From contig MGIT01000001.1 in assembly GCA_001793895.1 (NCBI GenBank), forward strand, positions 61,413 through 98,170: 36,758 bases of DNA, written 5' to 3'. Numbering within the stretch: position 1 is the first letter of the stretch; every line of letters begins with the position of its first letter. Position numbers and translations under genes: made by a program. The DNA comes from Candidatus Wolfebacteria bacterium RIFOXYB1_FULL_54_12. GTDB lineage: Bacteria > Patescibacteriota > Minisyncoccia > UBA6257 > UBA9933. This document shows positions 1 to 7,163 of this stretch, in pieces. The notes below the pieces were generated by a model that saw only the letters and a list, made by a program, of their open reading frames with translations, was not told the origin of the DNA and ran no database searches.

Positions 1-829
1 TGACCACGACCGCTTCCGGCCTGTTGAACAACCGCTGAAACGCGATTCCGCTGTTGCCGATTCCCCTACTGATCACGATGCGCGTATTGTCTCGCTTATG
101 GACACCCGAAACTAATTTCGGAAACAGACCTTGCCCGGGAGCAAAGATCGGGCCGATCACGGGAAGATTCCACTGCCCGCCATGCGCATGCCCGGAAAAG
201 ATGAGGTTAAAATGGTAGCCCGCATACTCCCGCAACAACTCGGGCCGATGAGCCAGCAATACATTGAACGCGCGATCGTTGATGGAATGCCGCACCCGAT
301 CAAGTTCCCGATGAAGCGCCTGTCGCGGTTCTTTTTCCCCTGCATACCGCGCACGATCATCAATTCCCGCAATGGCAAATTCCTTGTCGCCTCGCGTGAT
401 GATTTCCGCGCGGTTATCAAGCACGTTCACGCCAAGTTCGGCAAACTGCCGCAAAAGCTCGCCGAGCTCGGGCCGGGACCACTCATGATTCCCCGTTACA
501 TAATAGATAGGGGCTACCTCGCGCAAACCACGCATAAGTTCGACGATAGGCTCGGAATGATAAAATGTAGAATCCACCATATCGCCCGTCATCACGATAA
601 TGTCAGGCCTTGCCTTGCGGACCATGTCTATGAGCCGCCACTGCCCTTTACCGAATTGCTTGTTGTGCAGGTCGGACAAATGCACGATGGTAAACCCGTC
701 AAATTCTTTCGGCAAAAATTCAAACCCGATCGCATGCCTGCTCAATACGAGTCCCTTGTTCTGAAAATACAACAACCCGACAATAGCGACCATGCCAAGC
801 ACTACTGCGAATAAAAATACGATTTCCAT
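1..829 (-). CDS. Metallophosphoesterase, YkuE-like (3' end cut by window edge)
   Basis: Calcineurin-like phosphoesterase that would hydrolyse phosphomonoesters or diesters with a two-metal centre; the substrate cannot be told from the sequence. I translated the minus strand from ATG at 829. An N-terminal hydrophobic segment (about residues 3-21) suggests a membrane anchor. The family motifs follow in order: SDLHN (D-x-H), TGDMVD (GD), TGNHEWS (GNHE) and SGHAHGGQ (H-x-H). The frame is open to position 1, so the last residues lie outside the window. The gene is downstream of the two tRNA-Met genes and separated from them by a terminator hairpin. The family call is firm. Confidence 0.9.
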   Translation of the reverse strand, partial: MEIVFLFAVVLGMVAIVGLLYFQNKGLVLSRHAIGFEFLPKEFDGFTIVHLSDLHNKQFGKGQWRLIDMVRKARPDIIVMTGDMVDSTFYHSEPIVELMRGLREVAPIYYVTGNHEWSRPELGELLRQFAELGVNVLDNRAEIITRGDKEFAIAGIDDRARYAGEKEPRQALHRELDRVRHSINDRAFNVLLAHRPELLREYAGYHFNLIFSGHAHGGQWNLPVIGPIFAPGQGLFPKLVSGVHKRDNTRIVISRGIGNSGIAFQRLFNRPEAVVV

Positions 830-853
830 ATTCTTTTTATGATACCACAAAAC

Positions 854-890
854 ACAAACACCGTCCGCCAAATTGGCGGACGGTGTTTGT
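854..890 (-). terminator. Terminator hairpin downstream of the tRNA-Met pair
   Basis: Near-perfect inverted repeat with arms 854-871 and 873-890 (core CCGTCCGCC/GGCGGACGG), flanked by T-rich DNA on the minus strand. It sits between the tRNA genes and the phosphoesterase. The ACAAACACC arm end is shared with the tRNA-Ser terminator near 31750. Confidence 0.75.
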
Positions 891-901
891 TATGGTACTG
901 G

Positions 902-975
902 TGGCTGGAGAGAGACTCGAACTCTCGACCTTAGCGTTATGAGTGCTACGCTCTAACCAGCTGAGCTACCCAGCC
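902..975 (-). tRNA. tRNA-Met (CAT), elongator type
   Basis: Cloverleaf of 74 nt on the minus strand: acceptor GGCTGGG pairs with TCCAGCC (one G-T), D-stem GCTC/GAGC, anticodon loop CTCATAA, T-arm GAGAG-TTCGAGT-CTCTC, discriminator A. C1-A72 mispairing is absent, so this is not the initiator. CCA is not encoded. A CAT anticodon could also be an Ile2 tRNA modified by TilS; the sequence alone does not settle this. Confidence 0.93.
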
Positions 976-999
976 ATAATGTGTTCAACTGACGTTTTG

Positions 1000-1071
1000 T
1001 TGCGGGTCCGGGAGTCGAACCCGGTTCTCAAGGTTATGAGCCTTACGAGGTAACCGTTCCTCTAACCCGCG
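1000..1071 (-). tRNA. Initiator tRNA-fMet (CAT)
   Basis: Cloverleaf of 72 nt with initiator hallmarks: unpaired C1/A72 at the acceptor end (CGCGGGT against ACCCGCA) and an A11-U24 pair in the D-stem (GAGG/CCTC). Anticodon loop is CTCATAA. The anticodon stem has only two G-C pairs next to the loop (TAAGG/CCTTG), whereas three is the bacterial rule. CCA is not encoded. It lies 24 bp upstream of the elongator tRNA-Met and is probably co-transcribed with it. Confidence 0.93.
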
Positions 1072-1133
1072 ATGCACTGGTAACACAGTTTTGTTAGTAT
1101 AGCAAATACGCTTTCCTTTTGTAAAGAGCGCTT

Positions 1134-1145
1134 TATAATGAATAG
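1134..1145 (+). promoter_or_regulatory. -10 box placing the C39-like gene as leaderless
   Basis: TATAAT at 1134-1139 lies six bases before the ATG at 1146, so a start 6-8 nt downstream falls at the start codon. No good -35 and no Shine-Dalgarno sequence is visible. Confidence 0.55.
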
Positions 1146-1676
1146 ATGACGATCAAACGATACGGCGTACCCGAATATTCACAATACCTCGACATCCGAT
1201 CGAAGCAATGGAATTGGCGCTCGTGTGGCATCGTTTCGCTGTTCATGGTCCTGTCCTATTGGGACCCCACCCTAAAGCGATCCGACCTGCCACGCCTCAT
1301 TGCTTACGGCCTCGATCGCGGCGCATATCGAGAGGGTGTTGGCTGGATACATCAAGGGTTGCTCGACATGGCAACCGGCCTCGGATTCACCGGCAAACGA
1401 TTCGACCTCTTTAAAAAACCGAACGAGATTGCATTCAAATCCCTACTCACTCAACTTAAGAAAGGTCCGGTTATTATTTCGATTTACAAAGATTTTAACA
1501 GCAAAAAAGGAGGTGGACATCTGATCGTCGCAACGGGATACGCGGAAAAAAACAATACGATAAAGATAGTCATTGCCGATCCAGAGGCACGCGACCGATC
1601 AAAGATCAGCTACATCGTCTCACAGAAAAAATTACTCAATGGCTGGAAACGCAGATTCATCGTAATCGCTTTATAA
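1146..1676 (+). CDS. C39-like (papain-fold) cysteine peptidase
   Basis: 176-residue protein with the layout of the Peptidase_C39_2 family: catalytic Cys27 in WRSCGIVS, His125 in GGGHLIVATGY and an acidic partner at Asp145 in IADPEA. C39 peptidases cleave leader peptides after double glycine or act as stand-alone proteases. No ABC transporter domain is attached and no signal peptide is obvious, so the substrate is unknown. The start at 1146 is set by a TATAAT box immediately upstream. The NlpC/P60 gene follows after 11 nt, suggesting an operon of two papain-like hydrolases. Confidence 0.75.
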   Translation: MTIKRYGVPEYSQYLDIRSKQWNWRSCGIVSLFMVLSYWDPTLKRSDLPRLIAYGLDRGAYREGVGWIHQGLLDMATGLGFTGKRFDLFKKPNEIAFKSLLTQLKKGPVIISIYKDFNSKKGGGHLIVATGYAEKNNTIKIVIADPEARDRSKISYIVSQKKLLNGWKRRFIVIAL

Positions 1677-1687
1677 AAAACACGACA

Positions 1688-2146
1688 ATGGCACAACAAA
1701 ACGATTCCAAGCAGCTCGTCGCATTCGCCCGCTCGCTAAAAGGTCTACCCTATAAATACGGCGCATATGCAGAACAGGCAAGCGATGCGCAGTCCGCATT
1801 TGACTGTTCATCATTTATCCAATTTGTCTTTCACAATTTCGGCATGGAACTCCCCCGCTCGACCATACTGCAAGCGGCGGCAAACGGCACGGAAGTCGCA
1901 TCGCTTGCCGACGCAGAACTCGGCGATGTCCTATTTTTTGAGGGCGAACGTGGCCACTACCGACACGACTTGTTCCCGGGTCGCAAAATATATATCGGCC
2001 ATGTCGGCATCTATATCGGCGATGGTGTAATAATCCACGCAACCAGCAGTAACGGATTCTCTGGCATCGTAGAGCACGACCTCGAACCGGCGACAAACCC
2101 CGCATACAATAAAAACACAATCGTACTGATAAAACGGTACCGGTAA
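1688..2146 (+). CDS. NlpC/P60 family peptidase
   Basis: 152-residue single-domain protein with the NlpC/P60 catalytic set: Cys40 in FDCSSF, His105 in IGHVGIYIG and His117 in IIHATSS. The family hydrolyses gamma-D-Glu to diamino acid bonds in peptidoglycan peptides, or related amide bonds. There is no signal peptide or cell-wall-binding repeat, so export is unclear. It follows the C39-like gene by 11 nt on the same strand. Confidence 0.85.
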   Translation: MAQQNDSKQLVAFARSLKGLPYKYGAYAEQASDAQSAFDCSSFIQFVFHNFGMELPRSTILQAAANGTEVASLADAELGDVLFFEGERGHYRHDLFPGRKIYIGHVGIYIGDGVIIHATSSNGFSGIVEHDLEPATNPAYNKNTIVLIKRYR

Positions 2147-2182
2147 CGCGTGCCGACTAACGGAAACCTAATCAGGAATTCC

Positions 2183-2211
2183 TTGCGTTTTAGGCCTTTT
2201 TTTGGTATGGT
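2183..2211 (+). promoter_or_regulatory. Candidate promoter of the infB unit
   Basis: TTGCGT at 2183-2188, a 17-bp spacer, and TATGGT at 2206-2211. The next ATG (2220) is eight bases later. The match to consensus is moderate. Confidence 0.4.
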
Positions 2212-2219
2212 ATGGAAAC

Positions 2220-2300
2220 ATGGGTGCAAAAAACAAGCATTTGCGCCATCTGCTCGCATTTCAGTCGAAAAAGAGCACCATCCGCTACCCTAATTTTTAA
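2220..2300 (+). CDS. Possible 26-residue basic leader peptide before infB
   Basis: Open frame ATG to TAA coding 26 residues, starting MGAKNKHL and ending RYPNF, rich in Lys, Arg and His. It begins eight bases after a plausible -10 box and ends 11 nt before the infB start, so it would be read first on the infB mRNA. No homologue is recognised. It could be a small protein, a regulatory leader, or chance; conservation in related genomes would decide. Confidence 0.4.
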   Translation: MGAKNKHLRHLLAFQSKKSTIRYPNF

Positions 2301-2311
2301 TTTCCACCGCC

Positions 2312-3790
2312 ATGCCACACACAAAGAACAAACTGCTCCCCCGTCCCCCAATCGTCGTCGTCATGGGCCATGTAGACCATGGCAAGACCACACTGCTCGA
2401 CACCATCAAAAAGACCCAGGTCGCGGCACGCGAAGCAGGCGGCATTACGCAAGCCATCGGTGCATATGAAATAGTGCACGCGGGGAAAAAGATGACCTTC
2501 ATCGACACCCCGGGCCACGAAGCATTTACCCACATGCGCACCCGCGGCGCACACGTGGCGGATCTTGCGATTCTTATTGTTGCCGCAGACGACGGCGTCC
2601 AACCGCAGACCAAGGAATCGATCGAGACGCTCATCGGCTCAAACACCCCGTTCGTAGTGGCGGTCAATAAGATCGACAAGGCAAATGCCGACATTGAAAA
2701 GACCAAGGCAAGCCTTATGCAGCATGGCGTTTATTTGGAAGGAGCCGGTGGAAACATCAGCTGGCAAAAGATCTCGGCAAAGCAAGGCACAGGCGTCGAC
2801 GAACTGCTTGATCTGCTTTTACTTGCCGCGGAACTCGAAAACTTTACCTATGACCCGAACGCAAATGCAGAAGGCATCATTCTTGAATCCAAGCTCGACA
2901 AACAGCGCGGCATCATGGCGACCGGCATCATCAAAAACGGCACACTCAAGACCGGCAAAAACATCGAAACCGATAGCGCTTGCGGCAAAATAAAACTGCT
3001 CGAAGATTTTCTCGGCAAGCGCGCGACCAAACTGGAGCCATCGGCCCCGGTAGTTATCATGGGCTTTGATAGCCTACCAAAGGTAGGCGAAAAATTCGTC
3101 AGCGGAGACATCGAGCTTGCGGTGTTCGACAAATACGCAGCGGCAATCATAGTTCCCCCGACGATGCAAAAATCGCTCATCAAGGAAACCGGCAATCCGG
3201 AACTGCGCCTTATTCTAAAGGCCGATGTCAGCGGTTCGCTTGAAGCGTTCGCCGCCATCGTAAAGAGCCTTAACCAAACCACGGTCAACATTCGCATCAT
3301 GGGTGAATCGGTCGGCGAAATATCCGACAGCGATGTAAAGGCAGCAGCGTCAGGCGATGCGATCATCATCGGATTCAACGCAAAGGTATCCAAGTCAGCC
3401 GAGCAAATGGCGCAGATCAAAAAGATCCGCATCATAACCGGAAACATCATCTATAAACTGGTAGAAACGATCGAAGAAGAAATCAAGGCGATCGAAGAAC
3501 CGGCTCCGCTCGGTATTGCAGAGATCATGGCGACCTACAGCCAAAAAGGAAAGAAGCAGGTCATCGGCGGGAAAATAACCAACGGCACCATCAAGAACAA
3601 CACGACCCTGGCCGTAACACGCGCAGGCGAAGTGCTCGGCACGGGCAAATTGACCAATCTCCAATCATCAAAACGCGACGTGACCCAAGTGGAGTTCCCC
3701 ATGGAATTCGGCATGGTGTTCGAATCAGGTGTAGACATACAAATAGGAGATCTATTATCACATGAAGTACAGAAAAGAACGGCTCAGTAA
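2312..3790 (+). CDS. infB: Translation initiation factor IF-2, short form
   Basis: GTPase that brings initiator fMet-tRNA to the 30S subunit and promotes subunit joining. The G1 motif GHVDHGKT is at residues 19-26, DTPGH at 65-69 and NKID at 119-122; the beta-barrel domain II, IF-2 domain III and C-terminal tRNA-binding domain IV follow in normal order. The protein is 492 residues because it starts almost at the G domain: the long N-terminal region of most bacterial IF-2 (often several hundred residues) is absent. The 3' end overlaps rbfA by 29 nt. No Shine-Dalgarno is seen; the upstream stretch is TTTCCACCGCC. Confidence 0.97.
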   Translation: MPHTKNKLLPRPPIVVVMGHVDHGKTTLLDTIKKTQVAAREAGGITQAIGAYEIVHAGKKMTFIDTPGHEAFTHMRTRGAHVADLAILIVAADDGVQPQTKESIETLIGSNTPFVVAVNKIDKANADIEKTKASLMQHGVYLEGAGGNISWQKISAKQGTGVDELLDLLLLAAELENFTYDPNANAEGIILESKLDKQRGIMATGIIKNGTLKTGKNIETDSACGKIKLLEDFLGKRATKLEPSAPVVIMGFDSLPKVGEKFVSGDIELAVFDKYAAAIIVPPTMQKSLIKETGNPELRLILKADVSGSLEAFAAIVKSLNQTTVNIRIMGESVGEISDSDVKAAASGDAIIIGFNAKVSKSAEQMAQIKKIRIITGNIIYKLVETIEEEIKAIEEPAPLGIAEIMATYSQKGKKQVIGGKITNGTIKNNTTLAVTRAGEVLGTGKLTNLQSSKRDVTQVEFPMEFGMVFESGVDIQIGDLLSHEVQKRTAQ

Positions 3791-4115
3791 TCTCATAGCG
3801 GAAGAACTCTCGAAACTCATTGTTCGGGAGCTTGAGTTCGATGGCGCACTGGTAACCATCACCGATGTAGGCATCTCGCACGATGCGGATTTCGCGGATG
3901 TAAAGTTCAGTGTCATCCCATCGACCAAGGCAAAGGAAGTGTCCAAGATCTTCGATCAAAATGCCGGACACCTACAACGTCTGCTCATCAGAAAGCTGTC
4001 CATGCGGAGCATCCCCTATATCCGGTTCGAATACGACCCGGGATTGGAAAAGGCACAGAAGGTGGAGAAGATTTTATTGGAAGAAGGCGTAACAGAAGAA
4101 CCAAAGGAGGAATGA
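3762..4115 (+). CDS. rbfA: Ribosome-binding factor A
   Basis: 117-residue RbfA, which binds the 30S subunit near helix 1 of 16S rRNA during late maturation. The N-terminal helix (RKERLSNLIAEELSKL), the ITDVGISHD strand and the C-terminal IPYIRFEYDPGLE segment fit the KH-like RbfA fold. The start lies inside infB; AGGAG about 10 nt upstream and the 29-nt overlap suggest translational coupling. infB-rbfA adjacency is the classical bacterial order. Confidence 0.93.
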   Translation: MKYRKERLSNLIAEELSKLIVRELEFDGALVTITDVGISHDADFADVKFSVIPSTKAKEVSKIFDQNAGHLQRLLIRKLSMRSIPYIRFEYDPGLEKAQKVEKILLEEGVTEEPKEE

Positions 4116-4126
4116 ATCAGAAGATG

Positions 4127-4146
4127 GTTTGCCGCAAGGCAAACCG
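4127..4146 (+). other. GCAA-tetraloop hairpin after rbfA
   Basis: Eight-base-pair stem GGTTTGCC/GGCAAACC closed by a GCAA (GNRA) loop, four bases before tRNA-Cys. No T-run follows, so it may be a processing site between rbfA and the tRNAs rather than a terminator. Confidence 0.5.
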
Positions 4147-4149
4147 ATC

Positions 4150-4221
4150 GGCTCGGTGGCCAAGTGGTAAGGCGTGAGTCTGCAAAACTCTTATACGTGG
4201 GTTCGATTCCCACCCGAGCCT
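4150..4221 (+). tRNA. tRNA-Cys (GCA)
   Basis: 72-nt cloverleaf: acceptor GGCTCGG/CCGAGCC, anticodon stem GAGT/ACTC around loop CTGCAAA (anticodon GCA), T-loop TTCGATT, discriminator T as expected for Cys. CCA is not encoded. Probably read through from infB-rbfA. Confidence 0.94.
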
Positions 4222-4246
4222 CAAACAGCGATAAAAATAAAATATT

Positions 4247-4327
4247 GGGCGAGTGGTGGAATGGTATACACGAGACACTTAAAATGTCTTGCCGCAAGGT
4301 ATATGGGTTCGACTCCCATCTCGCCCA
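4247..4327 (+). tRNA. tRNA-Leu (TAA)
   Basis: 81-nt class II tRNA: acceptor GGGCGAG/CTCGCCC, anticodon loop CTTAAAA (TAA), a long variable arm with a GCAA loop (TTGCCGCAAGG), T-loop TTCGACT, discriminator A. It follows tRNA-Cys by 25 nt. Confidence 0.94.
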
Positions 4328-4342
4328 CAGCTTGCCGGCATA

Positions 4343-4376
4343 CCCCCACACCAATCGTACTCGATTGGTGTGGGGG
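4343..4376 (+). terminator. Strong hairpin closing the infB-rbfA-tRNA unit
   Basis: Perfect 15-bp stem (4343-4357 with 4362-4376, CCCCCACACC/GGTGTGGGGG) and TACT loop. The plus-strand flank is A-rich rather than T-rich, so it is an atypical terminator by sequence. Confidence 0.6.
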
Positions 4377-4432
4377 AAAAAGTCCAGCTCTGGGCACTAG
4401 AATTAAAACTCACAGAGTTTCTTTTTTTATAA

Positions 4433-4493
4433 TTGACAGACGCGCCATATCCATGTTATAAAAAGACCAGCAGATTAACTTTTTCTCAGGAGG
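4433..4493 (+). promoter_or_regulatory. Consensus promoter and Shine-Dalgarno of the 4501 gene
   Basis: TTGACA at 4433-4438, a 17-bp spacer, and TTATAA at 4456-4461 preceded by TG (extended -10). AGGAGG at 4488-4493 lies seven bases before the ATG at 4501. Confidence 0.75.
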
Positions 4494-4500
4494 TGCATCT

Positions 4501-4881
4501 ATGTCCCAGCAAGCAGTGATGGCGGAAGTAGAAACCGGACCGGCAAGCATTCAGGAAATCGCCGAAGTAATGTACCGCATATTGACAGAGGTGGTCGACA
4601 TCAAAAACGTCGCGAACATCGGCAAACAGCCGCCTCGACACATGCTGTACATCACGAAACAGATCGATATCCCCGGTGAATACCGGATCGATATCGACTT
4701 CCCCACCGAGCGCGACGCGGTAAAGAATAAATATGTCGCCCGGATCGTGATCATGCTCGACGGCAGCGGCATTGACCTGATCGTGGGACCCTGCGGCCTC
4801 AAGCCCACACGATTCCCGCAAACCTCATGGCATACGGTCAAAAACCTCGCGCGCCAGGCTGTCCGAGATTTCCAAAAATAG
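4501..4881 (+). CDS. Hypothetical protein (126 aa)
   Basis: I do not recognise this protein. It has no membrane segment or signal peptide and looks like a compact soluble alpha/beta domain (a helical first 40 residues, then alternating strands such as YRIDIDFP and YVARIVIML, and a C-terminal helix VKNLARQAVRDF). The gene is a complete unit: consensus promoter, a strong Shine-Dalgarno at the best spacing and its own terminator. That implies high expression, in contrast to the many genes here without a Shine-Dalgarno. Confidence 0.8.
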   Translation: MSQQAVMAEVETGPASIQEIAEVMYRILTEVVDIKNVANIGKQPPRHMLYITKQIDIPGEYRIDIDFPTERDAVKNKYVARIVIMLDGSGIDLIVGPCGLKPTRFPQTSWHTVKNLARQAVRDFQK

Positions 4882-4903
4882 GCGAGGAATCGCCTACACA
4901 AAA

Positions 4904-4929
4904 CGCCCCCATATCGGGGGCGCTTTTTT
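4904..4929 (+). terminator. Rho-independent terminator of the 4501 gene
   Basis: Seven-base-pair stem CGCCCCC/GGGGGCG (4904-4910 with 4916-4922) followed by C and six T. It ends four bases before the pheT stop codon on the other strand. Confidence 0.9.
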
Positions 4930-4932
4930 ATG

Positions 4933-6966
4933 TTACCGGACCTCGGCGGAAAACTTTTTATGCAAAACCTTCGCAATGCGTTCCATATCCTCGTTTACCT
5001 CCGCATCGGTCAATGTACGATCGGCAGATTGAAAAATAATACGAAATGTAAGACTGCGCTTGCGATCCAATTTCTCATTTTCGTATTCGTCGATCAGATC
5101 GACATCTTCAATAAGATTCATGTCCACATGTTGGATATCTTGCATGATATCGCCAACCCGCGCATCGACGCTCACTAAAATAGAAAGGTCTCGCACGATG
5201 GACGGATATTTGGACAGCGGCAGGTATTCATGCTCGGCAACGATCAACTTGGTCAAGGCCGCCATGTCGAGCTCTGCAATACTGCCATGCCATTTCGCAG
5301 GTGCGTTCTTCATCTTCGCCATATACCCCACATGCTCGCCGGCGGATTCGATGCAAAGCATTTCACGCTCATTGACATACGGGCCGGCGAATCGCGGTTC
5401 CCGTTCTTTGTCTTCCACGAACGCAACATCGTGCAAACCGATACGCTCGAACAATTCCCGTAGCAACCCCTTCAGTTCAAAAAATTGCTCCTTGCCCTTG
5501 CCGGCCAATACGACGCCGAACATGTTGTTCTCTTTGACATCCTTATTGTATTTCGCAAATACCCGCCCGATCTCAAACGCGGCGACCGCGTCGAAATAAC
5601 GGCTGTTCGACGCAACATTTTCGTGCAACCCCGCGGCAAGCGTCGGCCGCATAAATACATATTCTTTACTGATCGGATTTTCCAGTTCCACCAATTCCTT
5701 GCGAATATCCGCATCGTGCGCGCCGAAGTGTTCGCCTACAAACGAATGATTATATACTTCGTCCACGCCAAGCGAGACAAGCTCCTTGCGGATCTTGTCT
5801 TTCAATATGATCTCGTCTTCGAAGCCAGACGGAACAAGATGGATGTGCGGCGCGGAAGAACGCAGATTCCCAAAACCGTGCAACCGGACCACTTCTTCAT
5901 AGAGGTCATGCGGATGTTCAATATCGGTACGCAACGGCGGAACGGTCACCAAAAACATGCCCATCGAAACCGGCATTTTTTTATCGATAGGCGCAATCAC
6001 AAAACCAAGCAATTCAAAATACGTCCGCACGGTCTTTGCGTCGAACTGCGTACCCAAAAATGCATTACATTTTGCAAGTTCAAACTTCACCATGCGCTTT
6101 GCCTGCTTTTTCGGATAAATATCCACAGCACCTTTTTGCGTCATGCCCATGATTTCTTGCAAAAGCATTTTCGCGCGGATGGCGCCGAGCGTCGCAAGCT
6201 CGGGACTCAACGTACGCGAAAAACGGGCCGATGCATCAGTCAAAATGTTTACGGCGCGGGATGTCTTATAAATGCTTACCGCATCAAAGTTCGCCGCCTC
6301 GATAACGATGCGCTTGGTGTGCTTGTCTACCTCGGCCAATTTGCCACCCTTGATGCCGGCAATGGCAAGCGGATGTTTTGCATCGGCTATTACCAGCATA
6401 TCGGGCGTCAAGGAAACATGTTGATCATCAAGTGTCGTGATCTTCTCTCCGTCTTTTGCGCATCGGACCACAAGCGATCCTCCCTGTAATTTATCGTAGT
6501 CAAACGCATGCAACGGCTGCCCCGTTTCGAGCATGACGTAATTCATGATGTCGACAACGTTGTTAATGGGGCGCATGCCGCACTCGCCCAGCACGTCTTT
6601 GATCCACTTCGGAGATTCCCCTACCTTAACATTCTCACAATAAGCGCCGATGTAACGCGGACATAGCTCTTTATCTTCCACGGTAACTTTAAGCGGTTGC
6701 TTGCCCGTGGTTGCCACCTGTTTTCCGAGGAGTGTTGCGATTGCGCGCTGTTCGCCAAACTTCACCCCCATGGTAGCGGCGATTTCTTGGGCAACGCCCC
6801 AATGCGACGCAGCGTCACCGTACCGGTTTGCCGGCAGCTTGATGTCGAATGTCTTGCCTTCCACGCCGTCTACTTCAAACGCATACAGCGAAAGATGCCG
6901 CTCAAGCGCCTTGGCATTTTTTATTTCAGGAACCAATTTTTTTAATAATGTATAGGAAAATTTCAT
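4933..6966 (-). CDS. pheT: Phenylalanine-tRNA ligase beta subunit, without EMAP-like domain
   Basis: Structural subunit of the alpha2-beta2 enzyme charging tRNA-Phe. The N-terminus MKFSYTLLKKLVPE runs straight into FDIKLPANRYGDAASHWG, so the inserted tRNA-binding (EMAP/OB) domain of the usual roughly 800-residue protein is missing (677 residues here). Next come the B3/B4 editing domain (about residues 90-260), the B5 domain (about 330-400, TVPPLRTDIEHPHDLYEEVV), the catalytic-like core and the C-terminal ferredoxin-fold anticodon-binding domain (about 585-677, LSKYPSIVRDLSILV). It lies downstream of pheS but is separated from it by about 200 bp of repeats. Confidence 0.96.
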   Translation of the reverse strand: MKFSYTLLKKLVPEIKNAKALERHLSLYAFEVDGVEGKTFDIKLPANRYGDAASHWGVAQEIAATMGVKFGEQRAIATLLGKQVATTGKQPLKVTVEDKELCPRYIGAYCENVKVGESPKWIKDVLGECGMRPINNVVDIMNYVMLETGQPLHAFDYDKLQGGSLVVRCAKDGEKITTLDDQHVSLTPDMLVIADAKHPLAIAGIKGGKLAEVDKHTKRIVIEAANFDAVSIYKTSRAVNILTDASARFSRTLSPELATLGAIRAKMLLQEIMGMTQKGAVDIYPKKQAKRMVKFELAKCNAFLGTQFDAKTVRTYFELLGFVIAPIDKKMPVSMGMFLVTVPPLRTDIEHPHDLYEEVVRLHGFGNLRSSAPHIHLVPSGFEDEIILKDKIRKELVSLGVDEVYNHSFVGEHFGAHDADIRKELVELENPISKEYVFMRPTLAAGLHENVASNSRYFDAVAAFEIGRVFAKYNKDVKENNMFGVVLAGKGKEQFFELKGLLRELFERIGLHDVAFVEDKEREPRFAGPYVNEREMLCIESAGEHVGYMAKMKNAPAKWHGSIAELDMAALTKLIVAEHEYLPLSKYPSIVRDLSILVSVDARVGDIMQDIQHVDMNLIEDVDLIDEYENEKLDRKRSLTFRIIFQSADRTLTDAEVNEDMERIAKVLHKKFSAEVR

Positions 6967-6980
6967 ATGTTTCTACCATC

Positions 6981-7100
6981 CCTAATCTTTTTCCATCGCC
7001 TCTAATCTTTTTCTGTAATCCCTAATCTTTTTCTATCGCCTCTAATCTTTTTCTGTCATTCATCCCACTCTTCTGTCATCCTCAATATTCTTCTGTCATC
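6981..7100. repeat. Six tandem 20-bp units between pheS and pheT
   Basis: Exact 20-bp period with unit starts at 6981, 7001, 7021, 7041, 7061 and 7081. The first four alternate between CCTAATCTTTTTC and TCTAATCTTTTTC cores (a 40-bp super-period); the last two keep TTCTGTCATC. The array ends in a palindromic repeat at 7094 and looks derived from its TGTCATC end. Confidence 0.75.
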
Positions 7101-7157
7101 CCCGCGGAGGCGGGGATCCATGCTTTGAAGTGGATTCCCGCCTCCGCGGGAATGACA
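7094..7157. repeat. Two dispersed palindromic repeats, tail to tail
   Basis: Copies at 7094-7120 (TGTCATCCCCGC...GCGGGGATCCA) and 7131-7157 (TGGATTCCCGCC...GCGGGAATGACA) in opposite orientation. They belong to the family that recurs throughout the window. Confidence 0.85.
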
Positions 7158-7163
7158 AACGAT

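Noticed and set aside
131-814. 227-residue plus-strand open frame
   Set aside because: It is the shadow of the metallophosphoesterase on the minus strand, whose catalytic motifs are complete.
5485-6489. 334-residue plus-strand open frame
   Set aside because: Antisense to pheT; the translation is rich in His and Arg with no domain.
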